The notes under the pieces were generated by a model. That model ran no database searches, had not been told where the DNA came from, and saw only the letters and a list, made by a program, of their open reading frames with translations. From Orobanche coerulescens (taxonomy: Eukaryota; Streptophyta; Magnoliopsida; Lamiales; Orobanchaceae): a DNA stretch of 64,000 nucleotides. Both the position numbers and the translations under genes were made by a program. How positions within the stretch are numbered: position 1 is the first letter of the stretch; every line of letters begins with the position of its first letter. This document shows, piece by piece, positions 20,317 to 32,600 of this stretch. The stretch lies in assembly GCA_033398695.1 (NCBI GenBank), contig CM065803.1:47979501-48043500 (forward strand), written 5' to 3'.

Positions 20317-22921
20317 TGTAATACCCGAGATCTTTATTCCGGATTCGTTGGGTTTTCTGGGTTTTATCGGATTGTCATGGTCCTCATCGTAGGAATTTCG
20401 TGCCATGTTTGGTTGCGACTTGTTGGGACATGTTTTTGGAGGCATTTCGGATCACTTTGTGAGTTTTTGAGATTTTGTGGTGTAGCGCACGCTAATGCTT
20501 GAAGCATAGCGCACGCTACTGCATGGTGTTTAGCGCACGCCATCGAATGTGTAGCGCACGCTAAAGCTGGCGATTGAAGGCGATCCGGTAGCTACCGGAT
20601 CGGGATCGAAACTTTGTTAGCGCACGCTAAGGCCGATAGCTAGCGCACGCTATCGGCGCTTAGCGCACGCTCCTCTTCTTTCTAGCGCACGCTACTCGGT
20701 AGGTGCGGTTACGTCGAGGCTCTTTGGTGGTTTTGTGACCCGTTAGCGCGCGCTACGGCTGTTGGCTAGCGCACGCTAACTATGTTATACGCGGTTTCTA
20801 TGGAGCGTTGACCCCGTTAGCGCACGCTAATAAAGGGTGATTAGCGCACGCTAATAATCATCGATATAAATCTTGGACAACAAAGATTAAGTCGTCATTT
20901 CCCACTTTTCTTCATCCCTTCCGACGGGAGTGAGATCCAGAGGTGAGTAGGACCGATCTTTTTCTTCTAGCTTCATCTTTGAGCGGATTTGTAGATGTTT
21001 AACAACATCTAATCGTCTTCTTGGTCCAAATCAAGGTAATATCTTGTTAGAACCCTATTTTCTTAAATTTGGGGTTTTTGCTTGGATTTGTGATTCTTGA
21101 CCGATCTCATCCGATCGGTTATTTGTTCTTGTTTGTCTTGACCGTAATCTTCAGATTTTTGTTAACCGTTCATCGATTTTATCGCCCGGATCAACGATTC
21201 TTGATTTCTTTGCGAATACTTAGATTCTTGTCGTTTTTAGGATCGTTTCGGATTTCGATTAGTGTTATTGATTCGTGGTGATGCTATTTTCGTAGTATTC
21301 GTGGGCTGTCGGAGTCTTGATCATTTTTGGAGGTTCGAAGGTTGCCCGATCGTGCCGTTCGTCGTTTCGTTGCTCGTGATATCGAGGCAAGTATCTTGCC
21401 CATACGTTTCATGTTTCGTAGGCATAATTATTGATAAATGATTATATACGAAACCCAATATTTAATGAACGTAAAAAGGGATTGGTATGTTCTCGATAAA
21501 TGTTGTCTTTCAACGATAATTCGTGTACTTCGTGAATGTATGTGTTCTCGGGATATGTGTGTTGGTTTTGTATGTTGAAAAGATGCTATGACCACTTTGA
21601 GTGAGTTTAATAGACTGTAATCCTTTGCCGGGGATTACGTATTGTTATGTGTATTTGTTCGGTAAGAACGTATTGGGTGTGATATTAGTTGATACTCCTT
21701 TGAAAGGAGGTTGTGATGTTTAAGTGTTGCTTGGCTTGATATTCTGCTCATTGTCATGTGATCCTTGATAGTGATGTGCCTCCGGGTAGGATTGTTGAAT
21801 CTCCGGGATCCATACTTGCTAGTATGGGTCGGGCGTGACCGTAGGGTTATCCAATCCGGGTATGTCTTGCGGGGACTCCGAGGTTCGGGGCTTGCTAGCC
21901 CGATGCCGAGATAACTTGTGGGGTTATCATCGGCACGTCTTGCGGGGACTCCGAGGTTCGTGGCTTGTTAGCCCGATCTGGGATAACTTATGGTTGTGGT
22001 ATGGAATGGTTCCGTATTTGTTGTCACGAGGACATGTGATTTGGTATGGTTTCCTATTGGGTTATTCACTCGGGTATGTTCTACGGGAGCATCTGAGGTT
22101 CGTGGCTTGTTAGCACGGGACGCGAATAATCCTTGGGAACATGTGTTATGTGATTCGGGTCGTGGACCTTGTGGCTTATGATTTGGGTCTTGGACCCCGT
22201 GTGTTGTGAATTGGGTTGTGAAACCGCGTTTTATTATTGGAATCGTATTTTGGAAAGATGATTTTGGGCCGTGTCCCCAAGTGTTTTCGAAAGACTTGAG
22301 AATTCCTTATTTCTAAATGTTTTCAAACTCCCGAGACCGTAAAATATTTTGTATGAGACACATGGTTCTTTTCCTACCTTGTATAAATCAAACTGTTTTG
22401 ATTAAGTGATTTATCTCGGGAAATATATTCAAGATTTTATATTCTTGAAGCACGTTGTGTATGGCTTGTACTTTTGGTTTTATACTTGCACTAGCAAAAC
22501 AGTGGAGTTTTGCTAACCCCAGTATTCGGGGGTGGATGTCCAGATGTGCGTCCGTGTACTTGCAGTAGGTGGGAGCGAATCACGAGGATCGATACGAAGG
22601 ATGATGGGAAACGAAGATACTAATCAAGTGATGACCAATTTTAGAGTATTTGGTGGAGTCGTTTTGTTTATCCCTCCGATGTGTTGTTACCCGATTTATG
22701 GGAGTGTTATTGTATTCTAGCCCCTGGTAGGTATGTGTTCAGGCAAGTATCATGTATGTAATGTTGTGTGTGTTGTGATATAAGACCTAATCGGTCTAAC
22801 GGTCCTTTACGTAGCCATGTCGGCATGTGAAGTGATGCATTGTTTTGTATTTAGCCTGGTAGATCCTCGCGGAGAGGGTCTGCGGCGCTGTAATATTCCC
22901 GAATGGTTTGGGGGTGTTACA
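20317..22921 (+). repeat. Gy4 3' LTR
   Basis: Second copy of 14399-17004. It is nearly identical except for clustered differences at about 20530-20720 and several 1-3 base indels near 21800-22100 and 22515-22580. The perfect palindrome here has arms CGATCCGGTAG and CTACCGGATCG. The TATA box is near 20863. Confidence 0.95.
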
Positions 22922-22926
22922 TGGCC

Positions 22927-25280
22927 GAGCCGCGGCACACACACATTTCAATTTTCGGCCGACCCGTCTGTACCGCGTGCCGCGGCACATGCCGACAGGG
23001 CCGCGGCACACGGCCGAGTCACTGCCGGTAGATTTGGCCCTATGCCGCGGCACACTTCGGCTGGGCCGCGGCACACTGTGTCAGCCTATTTAAGGCCCAA
23101 CAGTCGTTTTTTCGCCATTTTTCTCCTCCTTTTCCTTCTCTTCCGCGGCTGGGGTTGTTCCTATCATGGAGAGATGTTGTTGGTCAATAAATTCATGAAG
23201 TCTTGGAGTTCATATCATCAATCATCCATCCTATAACATCCTTTGATCGAGCGAATCAGGTCAGATTTTCTAGAAATCTAATTTTGGGGATTTTGGGTAT
23301 TTTGTTCGATTTCGTCCGTTTAATCCGATTTAACTTAGGATTGTGATGGATTGATGATTATTTAGATGTATTGTATCATTTCCCTTGTTATCCCATGGTT
23401 GGATCGTATCGATTCGTTGTTTTGGTCGAGTTCTTGACCGACGCCTTGAAGGTGTCCGGTAAAATATCATAGAGGGGTTTTCGGGCGTTCTACGATTATT
23501 CTTCCTCGTATGATCGATGATTTATTGATTTTATGTTTTTAGGGTCGAATTCTTGTGAAGAACTCGAGTCGTAACCCTTCCGTTCATTGTCTTCTTCGGG
23601 GTCCGAGTTTCCCGGTCGAACCGTGTTCTTCGGAGCGTTTGGTAGCGGTTATTAAGGCAAGTATCTTACTATACGACTTGTATATTGCGACTAGTAATTA
23701 CGTACGATATGTGTGATGATTTTGCTTGCCTTCGTAATTATGTTCCGTTTGAGTTGGTTGGGTTTTCCGTAATTTGAAGGCAGTGCGATAATATTGTTAT
23801 ATTAGTATACGTGTTAGGCGTTATGCCATTTGTGCAGGATTGCGCCGTACATATGGGATGGTTGTACACTTGGTTGTGCAATGTATTGTGTACCGAACGT
23901 GTGTTATGTTGGATATGTGTCGTTGATTGACGATAGTTGTTGCGAGTGTTGAGATTGTGTTATGTGCGGGTGATGTACAATTTTGTGGTGATCAATGTGA
24001 TTGATCAATTTTGCTCATTGTTGTATGTAATGTGAATGTGAATATGAATATGTGTGTGACCGCTAAGTTCACTCGTGTTGGTTCGACGGGACCTACGAGG
24101 ATTCGTGGCAGTGGACTACGGGGTCAGAACTTAGTGAGGTGCGAGGTCCAATCGTCTTTGATGCAGCGAGGCCTACGATAACGCATGGCAGTGGACCATG
24201 AGTTTCGGACACAGTACGTCCAACCGGGTGAGCTCGACGGGGCTTACGGTGACACGTGGCAGTGGACTACGGTGTCAGGACTGTGTATGTGATTGTTGAG
24301 ATTGATATAGTCCGTGCAGGTTGTTAAGCCTACGGAGACACGTGACAGTGGATCACGGTGCCGGAATTGGTTATGTCTGGTTAATAGTCCGTGCGGGTTG
24401 TTGAACCTACGGAGACACGTGACAGTGGATCACGGTGTCGGAATTGATTATGTTTGTTTAATTGTGCGTGGTGTAGTCCGTGCGGGTTGTTGAACCTACG
24501 GAGACACGTGACAGTGGATCACGGTGTCATGAGCATGATTATTTTCAAATCAAAGTTTTGAAAGAAAGGTTTTAAGAAAGGAATGTTGGGCCTTGCCCCA
24601 CGAGATTTATGAAATGTTTTCGTACTGTAAATTGTTGAAATACAATTTGAGATTTGGGTTAAGACCCTAAGATTTTCGAAAGGTTTTGAAATTCTAAAAA
24701 AAAAAATTCCGAGATGATAATCTTATTTTCGAATTCTTCATAGCTTATCTTTCCTTGTGAAAACCTCCCGGGGATATTTGTTACTTGATTATTATATTTG
24801 ATTCACGATTATTAATTGCTTGTTACATTTCGTATGATTTGATACTTGCACTAGTAAAACAGTGGAGTTTTACTAACCCCCGAGTAATCGGGGGGTGGAT
24901 GTCTGTTTTGCGTCCAGGTACATGCAGATTCAGGGGAGCAGTCACAGGGTTGGCACAAGAGGATGACGAGCTGCGATACTAATCATGAGTCGAGAGTTGT
25001 TCTGATTTTTGTTGTGTAGTCAGAGTTGATTTCAGTCTTCCGCTGTATTGTATTTCGACCCCTGTGTGGGTAATGTCGTTTAAGTAAGTTTTGTTGATTG
25101 GGTTGTGTGACCTCATCGGTCTGTGTATTCACGTGTAAGTGACCATAACGGTCTGTATTATTATATTGTTTGACCCTGGCCGGGCAAGCATTTGGTTGTT
25201 TATGGATGTTTAGCCTGGTAGATCCTTGAGGAAAGGGTCTACGGCGTGTAATATTCCCATACGGTTTTGGGGGTGTTACA
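22927..25280 (+). repeat. Gy2 3' LTR, second part
   Basis: Continuation of the Gy2 LTR after Gy4. It holds five CCGCGGCACAC copies (to about 23076), TATTTAAG, donor-like AAG|GCAAGTATC near 23657, the minisatellite (about 24075-24533), twin hairpins near 24853-24895, and the terminal GTGTTACA. Confidence 0.95.
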
Positions 25281-25285
25281 ATGAC

Positions 25286-27144
25286 GACCAATATATACAA
25301 CCAAGCCACAAACTCATCGGTTTCACTATATCTTGATTAAACACAGCCTGAACTATCCAACTCAAACCCTCACGAATCCATGTCCACAATACGAGCCGAA
25401 ATCCGATGATCATACCAGCAACCAATTTGGACCAATAATAAGGGTCTAAATGTTATCGATTCCAAACTCAATTCTTAAATGCGAATTGACAAGGTTCCCC
25501 ACTCGTAAATCCATCGTTAAAATTTACCTATGACCGTCATCGATTCGAACCATTCGACTGGTTCAAAACAATAGATAATCATATTAAAAAGGTCATCAAA
25601 CAATCCAATCATTCGACTTGAACATTTGCTCCATACGTATGGGCTTCCAAATTCAGAGATGAATAATAGTCTCATCAAACTCATAATCACATTCGTATTC
25701 CTATACGAATATTATTTCAAACACATAATTTAGCTCTAGATATGAATATTCCATATTCATATTCAAAACATCAACACTTCTTATAAATTTTCATCACCTC
25801 GTATAATTCAAGAGTTCTTCAAGAACATGGAATATCCGAAATCACGTTCAGAACAACATATCCGAGGTATATATCTTCATGATACCATTTTCTTCATCAT
25901 ATGAAGAAGATATCAATAATCATATGAACATCCGAAATCTCTTATTACAATTCCAACAAATCTCATATAACATTATCACATGATGATCCCAGCATGCTCC
26001 CTCTCGAGTAGTAATCCTTTAAAAACGAACCACTATCAAAGGGATACGAGGATTACCTTGTATGGACGAACCACTAAGAAGAATAATTGAACTCCGTTCC
26101 AAGAATCATCAAAAACTTCGAGAACAATACTTAAATCCGAGCTCTCTATCTTAATCTTGTTTAAGAGGATCATCTCTCAATGTTTAGGAACTTCAAGTAC
26201 CTCTCAAGGCTCTATCTACCGACTGAAGGAAGGAGAATGGACAAAATGCCTCTCAGCACTCGTCTATCCTCTTTATAAAACACATCACTAGCGCGCGCTA
26301 GACCTTATATTTAGCGTGCGCTGCAGAACTAGCGTGCGCTATCCTTCCTTGATAGCGTGCGCTATCGGGCAGTCCAGAAGCTACTGCATTGCTTCGAAAT
26401 TCATCTAACGTACGTAATGCCCATGCATTAGCGTACCTAAACAGGCGTTGACTTGCTACAGTGAAAAGCTCAGTAGCGTGCGCTATTCCTCGACCTTAGC
26501 GCGCGCTAATCGTCGTTGACCCGACAACCTGTACCTTCCCAGAAGATGCCCGGGTCCTACACGCCGAAAGCAACCAATAAAGCCAAGATTCCCTGTTGAC
26601 GATCTGAAATTTGCGTGCACTACCAACATGCATTAGTGTGCTCTAATCGTCGATAATAAACAGTCTGGGCCTATCTGTTGGCCACCTTCCTGGCCTTATA
26701 CAGAATACCTTACATACGTTAGGGGTCCTTCTTAGCGTACGTAACTCAAACCTCTTAGCGTGCGCTAAGTATGCACCGTAGCGTACGCTAAGTATATATC
26801 TTAGCGCGCGCTAGGCATACCTTGTAGCGTGCGCTAACGTGGTTGTACTTAGCCATTTTCCGCTATTCTTGTCCGTCGTCTCGATATACTAGATGTATAT
26901 ACACGACATATTGAATACATATATACAACCTGATAATATTCTCATATGATATACCCAATATCAAATGTACGATAACTTGATACACGATATCTTCAAATGT
27001 AATTGTCGACCAACTATGACAATTATACCAATACAGCTGTCTCAGTCTTCAAATTATTTTATCCATACTGTATAGACACTAAGCTATCCAGTATATCTCA
27101 GAGAAAATAACGCGAAAATTTATACTGAAATTCCAGATATTACA
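25286..27144 (-). repeat. Gy1b: truncated giant LTR, distal part
   Basis: In element sense this is the start of a giant LTR, TGTAATATCTGG (27144), homologous to the Gy6 LTR start, running to the Gy2 insertion. It contains many diverged palindromes (TAGCGTGCGCTA, TAGCGCGCGCTA, TAACGTACGTAA) between about 26287 and 26842, and a TATAAA box near 26275. Together with 3790-5539 it makes one LTR missing its end. It has diverged considerably from Gy6. Confidence 0.82.
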
Positions 27145-27400
27145 TAGTAGAAATCGGAATATTGCCTTAAAATAAGTTTCGTCCTCGAAACTTGCAGTCT
27201 TGTCACTAACAATAGATCAATCCAAAATTTCCAAACTCATCACGAAAGCAATCAAACACCGCCACAAGCGAATAACCAAAATAGTATACTTACAGGTACG
27301 TGAAGCCGATGATCTCCCGTGATACTAATATGCGACTCTCAAACAAAGTCTCAACATAATACCGACACACACCAATATCAAAATTAGCAATTTAACAAAA
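27145..27400 (-). other. Gy1b internal remnant
   Basis: In element sense it matches the Gy6 interior: AGTATCACGGGAGATCATC, the donor-like CACGTACCT|GTAAGTATAC, TTGGTTATTCGCTTGTGGCG, and the inverted repeat AAGTTTCG-agga-CGAAACTT before the LTR. The purine run at the LTR border is degraded. Confidence 0.8.
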
Positions 27401-27690
27401 CCTCAAGGAAGAGTTCACGTCCGTGACCACGGCCACGACTCTCCCTCCTTTCATCCAACATTCTGAAGGGCACACACGTGCGTAAGTATAATCCAAATCG
27501 CACATTCTCGAAGTGACCGATTCCCAAGAATACCAAGCTAAAAACGAAACGATTAAGAAAAAAAATACAAGAAGAGTGAGGGTACTTACAAGTACCGCTC
27601 GCACTGTGATGATGGCAGAGTAGTGATACTGTGGACAAACGATAACTCAATCGACCCAAAAGACCGACAGCCTAGGTATCCATAAACCTA
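27400..27690 (-). pseudogene. Gy1 leader, candidate intron and gag start
   Basis: In element sense: the leader CCTAGGCTGTCGG, a donor-like ACTT|GTAAGTACC (27589), a T-rich 127-nt candidate intron ending CCCTTCAG (27463), then the gag ATG (27461) encoding MLDERRESRGRGHGRE. The latter resembles the Arg-Gly-rich starts of Gy2, Gy4 and Gy5 gag. Homology passes into Gy1b internal sequence after about 20 codons. The primer-binding site and the last about 17 bp of the 5' LTR are missing at 27680-27694, so this copy could not be primed normally. Confidence 0.7.
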
Positions 27691-27693
27691 GAT

Positions 27694-29541
27694 ATTCAGG
27701 GTATATTACAGCGCCGTGAACCCCACCGAGGGACCCACAAGGCTAATCATACGCGGAACTATAAAACTTGACCGAGAAGGTCCAAATACAATGAAATGAA
27801 AGACGATACAAAAGGTATTCAAACTATGTCCAATGTATCCAAATATATCACAGTACAAAAATCAAAACCTCGGCAACACAGGCTGGAACATCAAGGGAGA
27901 CTGAAAACAAACAATACTCGAGTATTCAATAACCATTTCAGAACAACAACACTGAATGGAGGAACACAAAACATAACCAGAGATAAAACACAGTATCACG
28001 CTTGCCCATCATCTTCATGCCGACCCGATATCTGCCTATCCGCTCTCCTGAAACCTGAAATACATAAAAAGTATTTCCCCCCATAAAGGGGTTAGCCGTC
28101 GAATAGCTAGTGCAAGTATATCAAGTATGAAACATAATACTCCTCGACAATAAAGTAAAGGTAACCGTCAATTCATCAATTCAAGACTAGTATTCCAGAA
28201 TAACTAAATCTCATAGTATTACATAAATACATATATGAATACCGTGGAACCGCACCAGAGGCTACGGAACCCTCAGAGGACTCGTCGGTCCATCCCAGAG
28301 TGGTTCGTTCATATCATCTGTGGAATCGCACCAAGAGGCTACGAAACCCTCAGGGGACCCGTCGGCCCGCCCCAGAGTGGATATAAATCATCATGCCATT
28401 AATATAGATTACTTTCAAAGTCGAGAACGTACAATCATAAATATATACTTGCCTTTGAGACATCGAGAAATTGAACGGAAAAAGGGGATGAGTTCGGTAG
28501 GTCCAAGAATGCGCTTCTGGCACCTAAACGATTCGCAAGGAATATGATAATCAATTATCCATACTCAAATTACACGAAGAAACTCCCGAAACCCATCTAT
28601 GATTCATGAAAATACACGGATAAACAACTAGAGGTTGGAAAATCGTCCAAACCCTCACAAGTCCGAAAACGGCACAATCCAATCCGTAAAATCGTAGGAA
28701 AAGCATGCATACGGGATAGATACATCATAATCTCAAGGTCCTCAAGCTTCAAAACGGATAAATCGGATGAATCTACGAAAAACCCCAAAATTCCCAAAAA
28801 AATAGGGTTCTAAGGATTTTTACCTTGGTTTGGACGATGGAATGGATTAGATGCTGTGAAATCTTTATTCTCCAACCAAATATGTTATCTGAAGAAAGTT
28901 CGCTTCCAAACTCCCCGAATCGCCCAAGCCCGCTGCTCCTGATCGGAAATGTGAGAAGAATGTGAAAAATGACGAAATGGAAGTCAACTGTCCTTTATAT
29001 ACTCGCCCAGTCTAGCGCACGCTACGCCTCAATATTAGCGTGCGCTAACGGGTCACCCAGTAGTCCAGTGGTTACTATCATAAGATGTTAGCGCGCGCTA
29101 CGAAACATCCCTAGCGTGCGCTAACTGGTGTTCTGTCAAAATCTCAGTTCACTGTCTCAGTCCGCTAGCGTGCATTAACACTGAGCACTAGCGTGCGCTA
29201 CGCAACACATATAGCGCACGCTAGCCGCTGCCTAGCGTGCGTTACCTGCTAGTCCAGAAAGTCTGAAACCTCACTGCCTCTGCCGACTCAGTCCGTTAGC
29301 GCGCGCTAAAGCTCAAATCTAGCGTGCGCTACTCACGCAGAATTAGCGTGCGTTAGCATCGGCCTAGCGTGCGCTACCTCCCTGACCCAAAACACTTCCG
29401 AAAGGTCTAACCAGCACGATCATGATCCAAACAAGGCATGAAACTCTAGATCAACGCCAACTACATCACAAAGAGTTTACAGAGCGACAAAACAGGAAGA
29501 ACGGTAAGGACAAACAGTCAATAAAAAGTACGGGTATTACA
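27694..29541 (-). repeat. Gy1 5' LTR
   Basis: Direct repeat of 1502-3360 at high identity. The palindrome array is at 29012-29376 with the TATA box near 28995, and the other landmarks are at corresponding places. It is truncated by about 17 bp at the primer-site side. The other end, GGGTATTACA, adjoins GGACG. Confidence 0.93.
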
Positions 29542-29546
29542 GGACG

Positions 29547-29609
29547 TAGATCATTTGATCAAACCACGCAAATTCTTGTGTGGTTTATTTATTCTCGTTT
29601 TTCATAATA
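29547..29609 (+). repeat. Cop1 5' LTR, second part
   Basis: Completes the 5' LTR after the Gy1 insertion, ending TTTTTCATAATA as in the 3' LTR. Confidence 0.9.
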
Positions 29610-29625
29610 CGTTATCAGCACGAGT
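29610..29625 (+). other. Cop1 primer-binding-site-like sequence
   Basis: CGTTATCAGCACGAG directly after the 5' LTR, at the position of the primer site. The assignment rests on position. Cop2 has the related GTTATCAGAAC at its own 5' LTR border. Confidence 0.55.
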
Positions 29626-29648
29626 TATTGCTCGAAAAAGAAATACAA

Positions 29649-32600
29649 ATGGAAAGTATCGAACAGATACATAATTGTCTTGTTGATAATGCAACAACAC
29701 ACTCAATATTTACAAATAAAGCATATTTCTCGAGCATGAAATTATGCAAGACGTACGTTACAACTATATCTGGTCCCGTAGATATTATTGATGGCTCCGG
29801 GAATGCAACTGTGATGTTGCCTAATGGAACAATTTTACACATTGAAAATGCGTTATTACCTGGTAGATCGAAACGAAATCTACTGAGTTTTAAGGATGTA
29901 CGCCTAAATGGCTATCACTTGGAAACAATGATTGAGAATAATAAAGAATATCTAGGTATCACATCCTTTAAAATGGACACTCGACTTGTCCACGAGAAAA
30001 TTGAAGCAACAACTTCTGGATTGTATTGTGTTCCTATTCGAGCTTTTGAGACCTACACTACCATGGCTTGGAAGCTGGTGAATCCTGATATATTTGGGTT
30101 ATGGCATGATCGCCTTGGGCACCCAGGAACTTCTATGTTACGTAGGATTATTGAAAATACTCATGGACATCCATTAAAGGGCACAAAAATGCTAATGTCC
30201 AAAGATTATTTCTGTGAATCATGTTCACGTGGTAAACTTATTACTAAACTTTATATGGAAAAAGTTAGTTATGAATCACCATCATTTTTACAATGCATTC
30301 ATGGTGATATTTGTGGACCAATACATCCAGCAAGTGGACCATTCCGATATTTTATGGTCTAAATAGATGCATCATCCAGATGGTCCCACGTATGTTTATT
30401 ATCTACCAGAAATATTGATTTTGCACGACTCTTGTCCCAAATTATTAAACTCCGAGCACATTTTCCTGAATACCCTATAAAAATATAAGAATGGACAATG
30501 CCGGAAAATTCACATCAAGGACTTTTGATGATTATTGTGAAGCACTGGGAATTAATGTTGAGCACCCAGTAGCACATGTCCACACTCAAAATGGATTGGC
30601 GAAATCCATGATTAAACGAGTCCAAATCATTGCTCGTACATCAAAGCTCACTAGTGCAGTGTGGGGCCATGCAGTATTACATGCATCAGCATTCATCAAA
30701 TTACGCCCCACTGCTTATCATATGCACTCCCCAATGCAATTAACTTTAGGCTTTGAACCAAATATTTTGCTCCTTCGCACATCCGGATATGTTGTTCATG
30801 TGCCAATTCCACCTCCTCAAGGAACAAAAATGGGTCCTCAACGCCGGCTTGGCATATACGTTGGATTTGATTCCTCATCAATAATTCGGTATTTAGAACC
30901 AACAACGGGTGATTTATTTACCACTCGGTTTGCCGATTGTCATTTTGATGAGACGGTATTTCCATCAATTGGCAGGGATAAGACTGCTCTTAACAAAGAT
31001 GAACAGAAACCAGTTGAGGATATCTCTTGGAATGTACAAAGCTTATTCCACCTAGATCCACATACTACAGAATGTGAAAATGAGGTGAAGAGAATCATCC
31101 ATCTACAAAATATTGCTAATAAACTTCCTGGCGCATTTAACGATGCAAGTAAAGTGACAAAGTCTTATATTCCAGCTGCGAATGCTCCATCTCGGATCAT
31201 TGTTCCTCATCAAAATACAAAAATGGATGATGATGCCCCACAAAAAAAAACGTGGTAGACCTGTTGGTTCGAAGGACATTGTTCCTCGAAAAAGAAAGGG
31301 GGAAGTAATGTGATCACAAACCAAGATCATCCTAGTGAGCATGCTGCAAATGAATCTGTAGAGCATAATATTGCAAATAATGAAGGGATCATGGATTCTA
31401 AAAATACCGAGAATGCCATAAATCATTACAATGAGATATGGGATCGGAAAAACATGATAATCGATAATTTATTTGCTTTCTCGGTTGCACAAGAAATTAT
31501 GAACGATGATTACGATAATGAACCACATTCAATAATTGAATGCCGTCAAAGGTCAGATTGGCCTAAATGGGAGGAAGCAATAGAATCTGAATTAGCTTCC
31601 CTAGAAAAAAGAATGGTATTTGGGCAAATTACTCGAACACCGAATAATATAAAACCAATTGGTTACAGATGGGTGTTTGTTCGAAAAAGAAATGAGAAAA
31701 ATGAGATTGCGAGATATAAAGCCCGACTCGTAGCCCAAGGATTCTCCCAACGACCTGGGATTGACTATGATGAAACGTATTCACCAGTGATGGATATAAT
31801 CACTTTCCGTTTTCTTATCAGTATGGTTGTTCATGAGTGTTTGGACATGCGACTAATGGATGTAGTTACGGCATATCTATATGGTTCATTAGATTCTGAT
31901 ATCTATATGAAAATTCCTGATAGATATAAAATGCCAAAATATGCTACTCCTAGTGAGCTATACTCGATCAAACTACAGAAATCACTGTATGGATTAAAGC
32001 AATCCGGCCGCATGTGGTATCATAGATTAAATGAATACCTTTCTAAGGAAGGTTACAAAAATGATCTTAAATGCCCATGTGTTTTTATTAAAAGATCCAA
32101 TACTGGATTTGCTATAATTGCAGTCTATGTGGATGACATAAATTTAATCGGAACTCCTAAAGAGTTATCCGATGCTGCTGAATATTTGAAGAAAGAATTT
32201 GAGGTTAAAGACCTTGGAATAACAAAACTCTGTCTTGGTCTTGAGCTCGAGCATAAAGATAATGGAATACTTGTCCACCAATCTGCTTATACCAAGAGAT
32301 TGCTCAAACAATTTAATATGAACAAGGCTCATCCTCTGAGTACTCCTATGGTCGTACGGAATTTAGATCCTAAGAAAGATCCTTTCCGACCTAAGGAACC
32401 AAATGAGTAAATTTTGGGTCCTGAAGTACCTTATCTCAATGCTATTGGAGCACTGATATATTTAGCACAATGCACCAGACCCGATATTTCTTTTGCATTA
32501 AATTTACTTGCAAGATACAGGTCTGAACCAACTCGAAGACATTGGGGTATCAAACACATTTTTCGTTATCTCAATAGTACCATTAACCTGGGTTTATCCT

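Larger units (their letters stand above)
14399..22921 (+). mobile_element. Gag-only Ty3/gypsy element Gy4
   Basis: Perfect duplication TGGCC (14394-14398 and 22922-22926). Its LTRs are 2606 and 2605 bp around a 3312-bp interior with primer site, candidate leader intron, gag and polypurine tract, but no pol. It is in the same class as Gy2 and inserted into the Gy2 3' LTR, so it is the youngest layer here. The LTRs are nearly identical apart from a clustered block of differences in U3. Confidence 0.95.
5545..25280 (+). mobile_element. Gag-only Ty3/gypsy element Gy2 (TR-GAG type)
   Basis: Perfect 5-bp duplication ATGAC (5540-5544 and 25281-25285). Its LTRs are 3085 and 3084 bp once the Gy4 insertion is removed from the second. 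The interior holds a primer site, a leader with a candidate intron, a gag pseudogene with two zinc knuckles, and a polypurine tract. There is no protease, RT, RNase H or integrase. This matches the described class of terminal-repeat retrotransposons carrying only GAG, which must borrow pol functions. It is interrupted by solo LTR Gy3 and element Gy4. Confidence 0.92.
1502..29541 (-). mobile_element. Ty3/gypsy element Gy1 with replaced interior
   Basis: Bounded by the perfect 5-bp duplication GGACG (1497-1501 and 29542-29546) inside the Cop1 LTR. Read on the - strand it has a 5' LTR (29541 down to about 27694), a leader with a candidate intron, the first about 20 codons of gag, then foreign giant-LTR sequence (Gy1b). 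It ends with a scrap of integrase with chromodomain, a polypurine tract and the 3' LTR (3360 down to 1502). Most of gag-pol is gone, so the copy is dead. Gy2, with its own passengers, sits inside the Gy1b portion. Confidence 0.9.
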
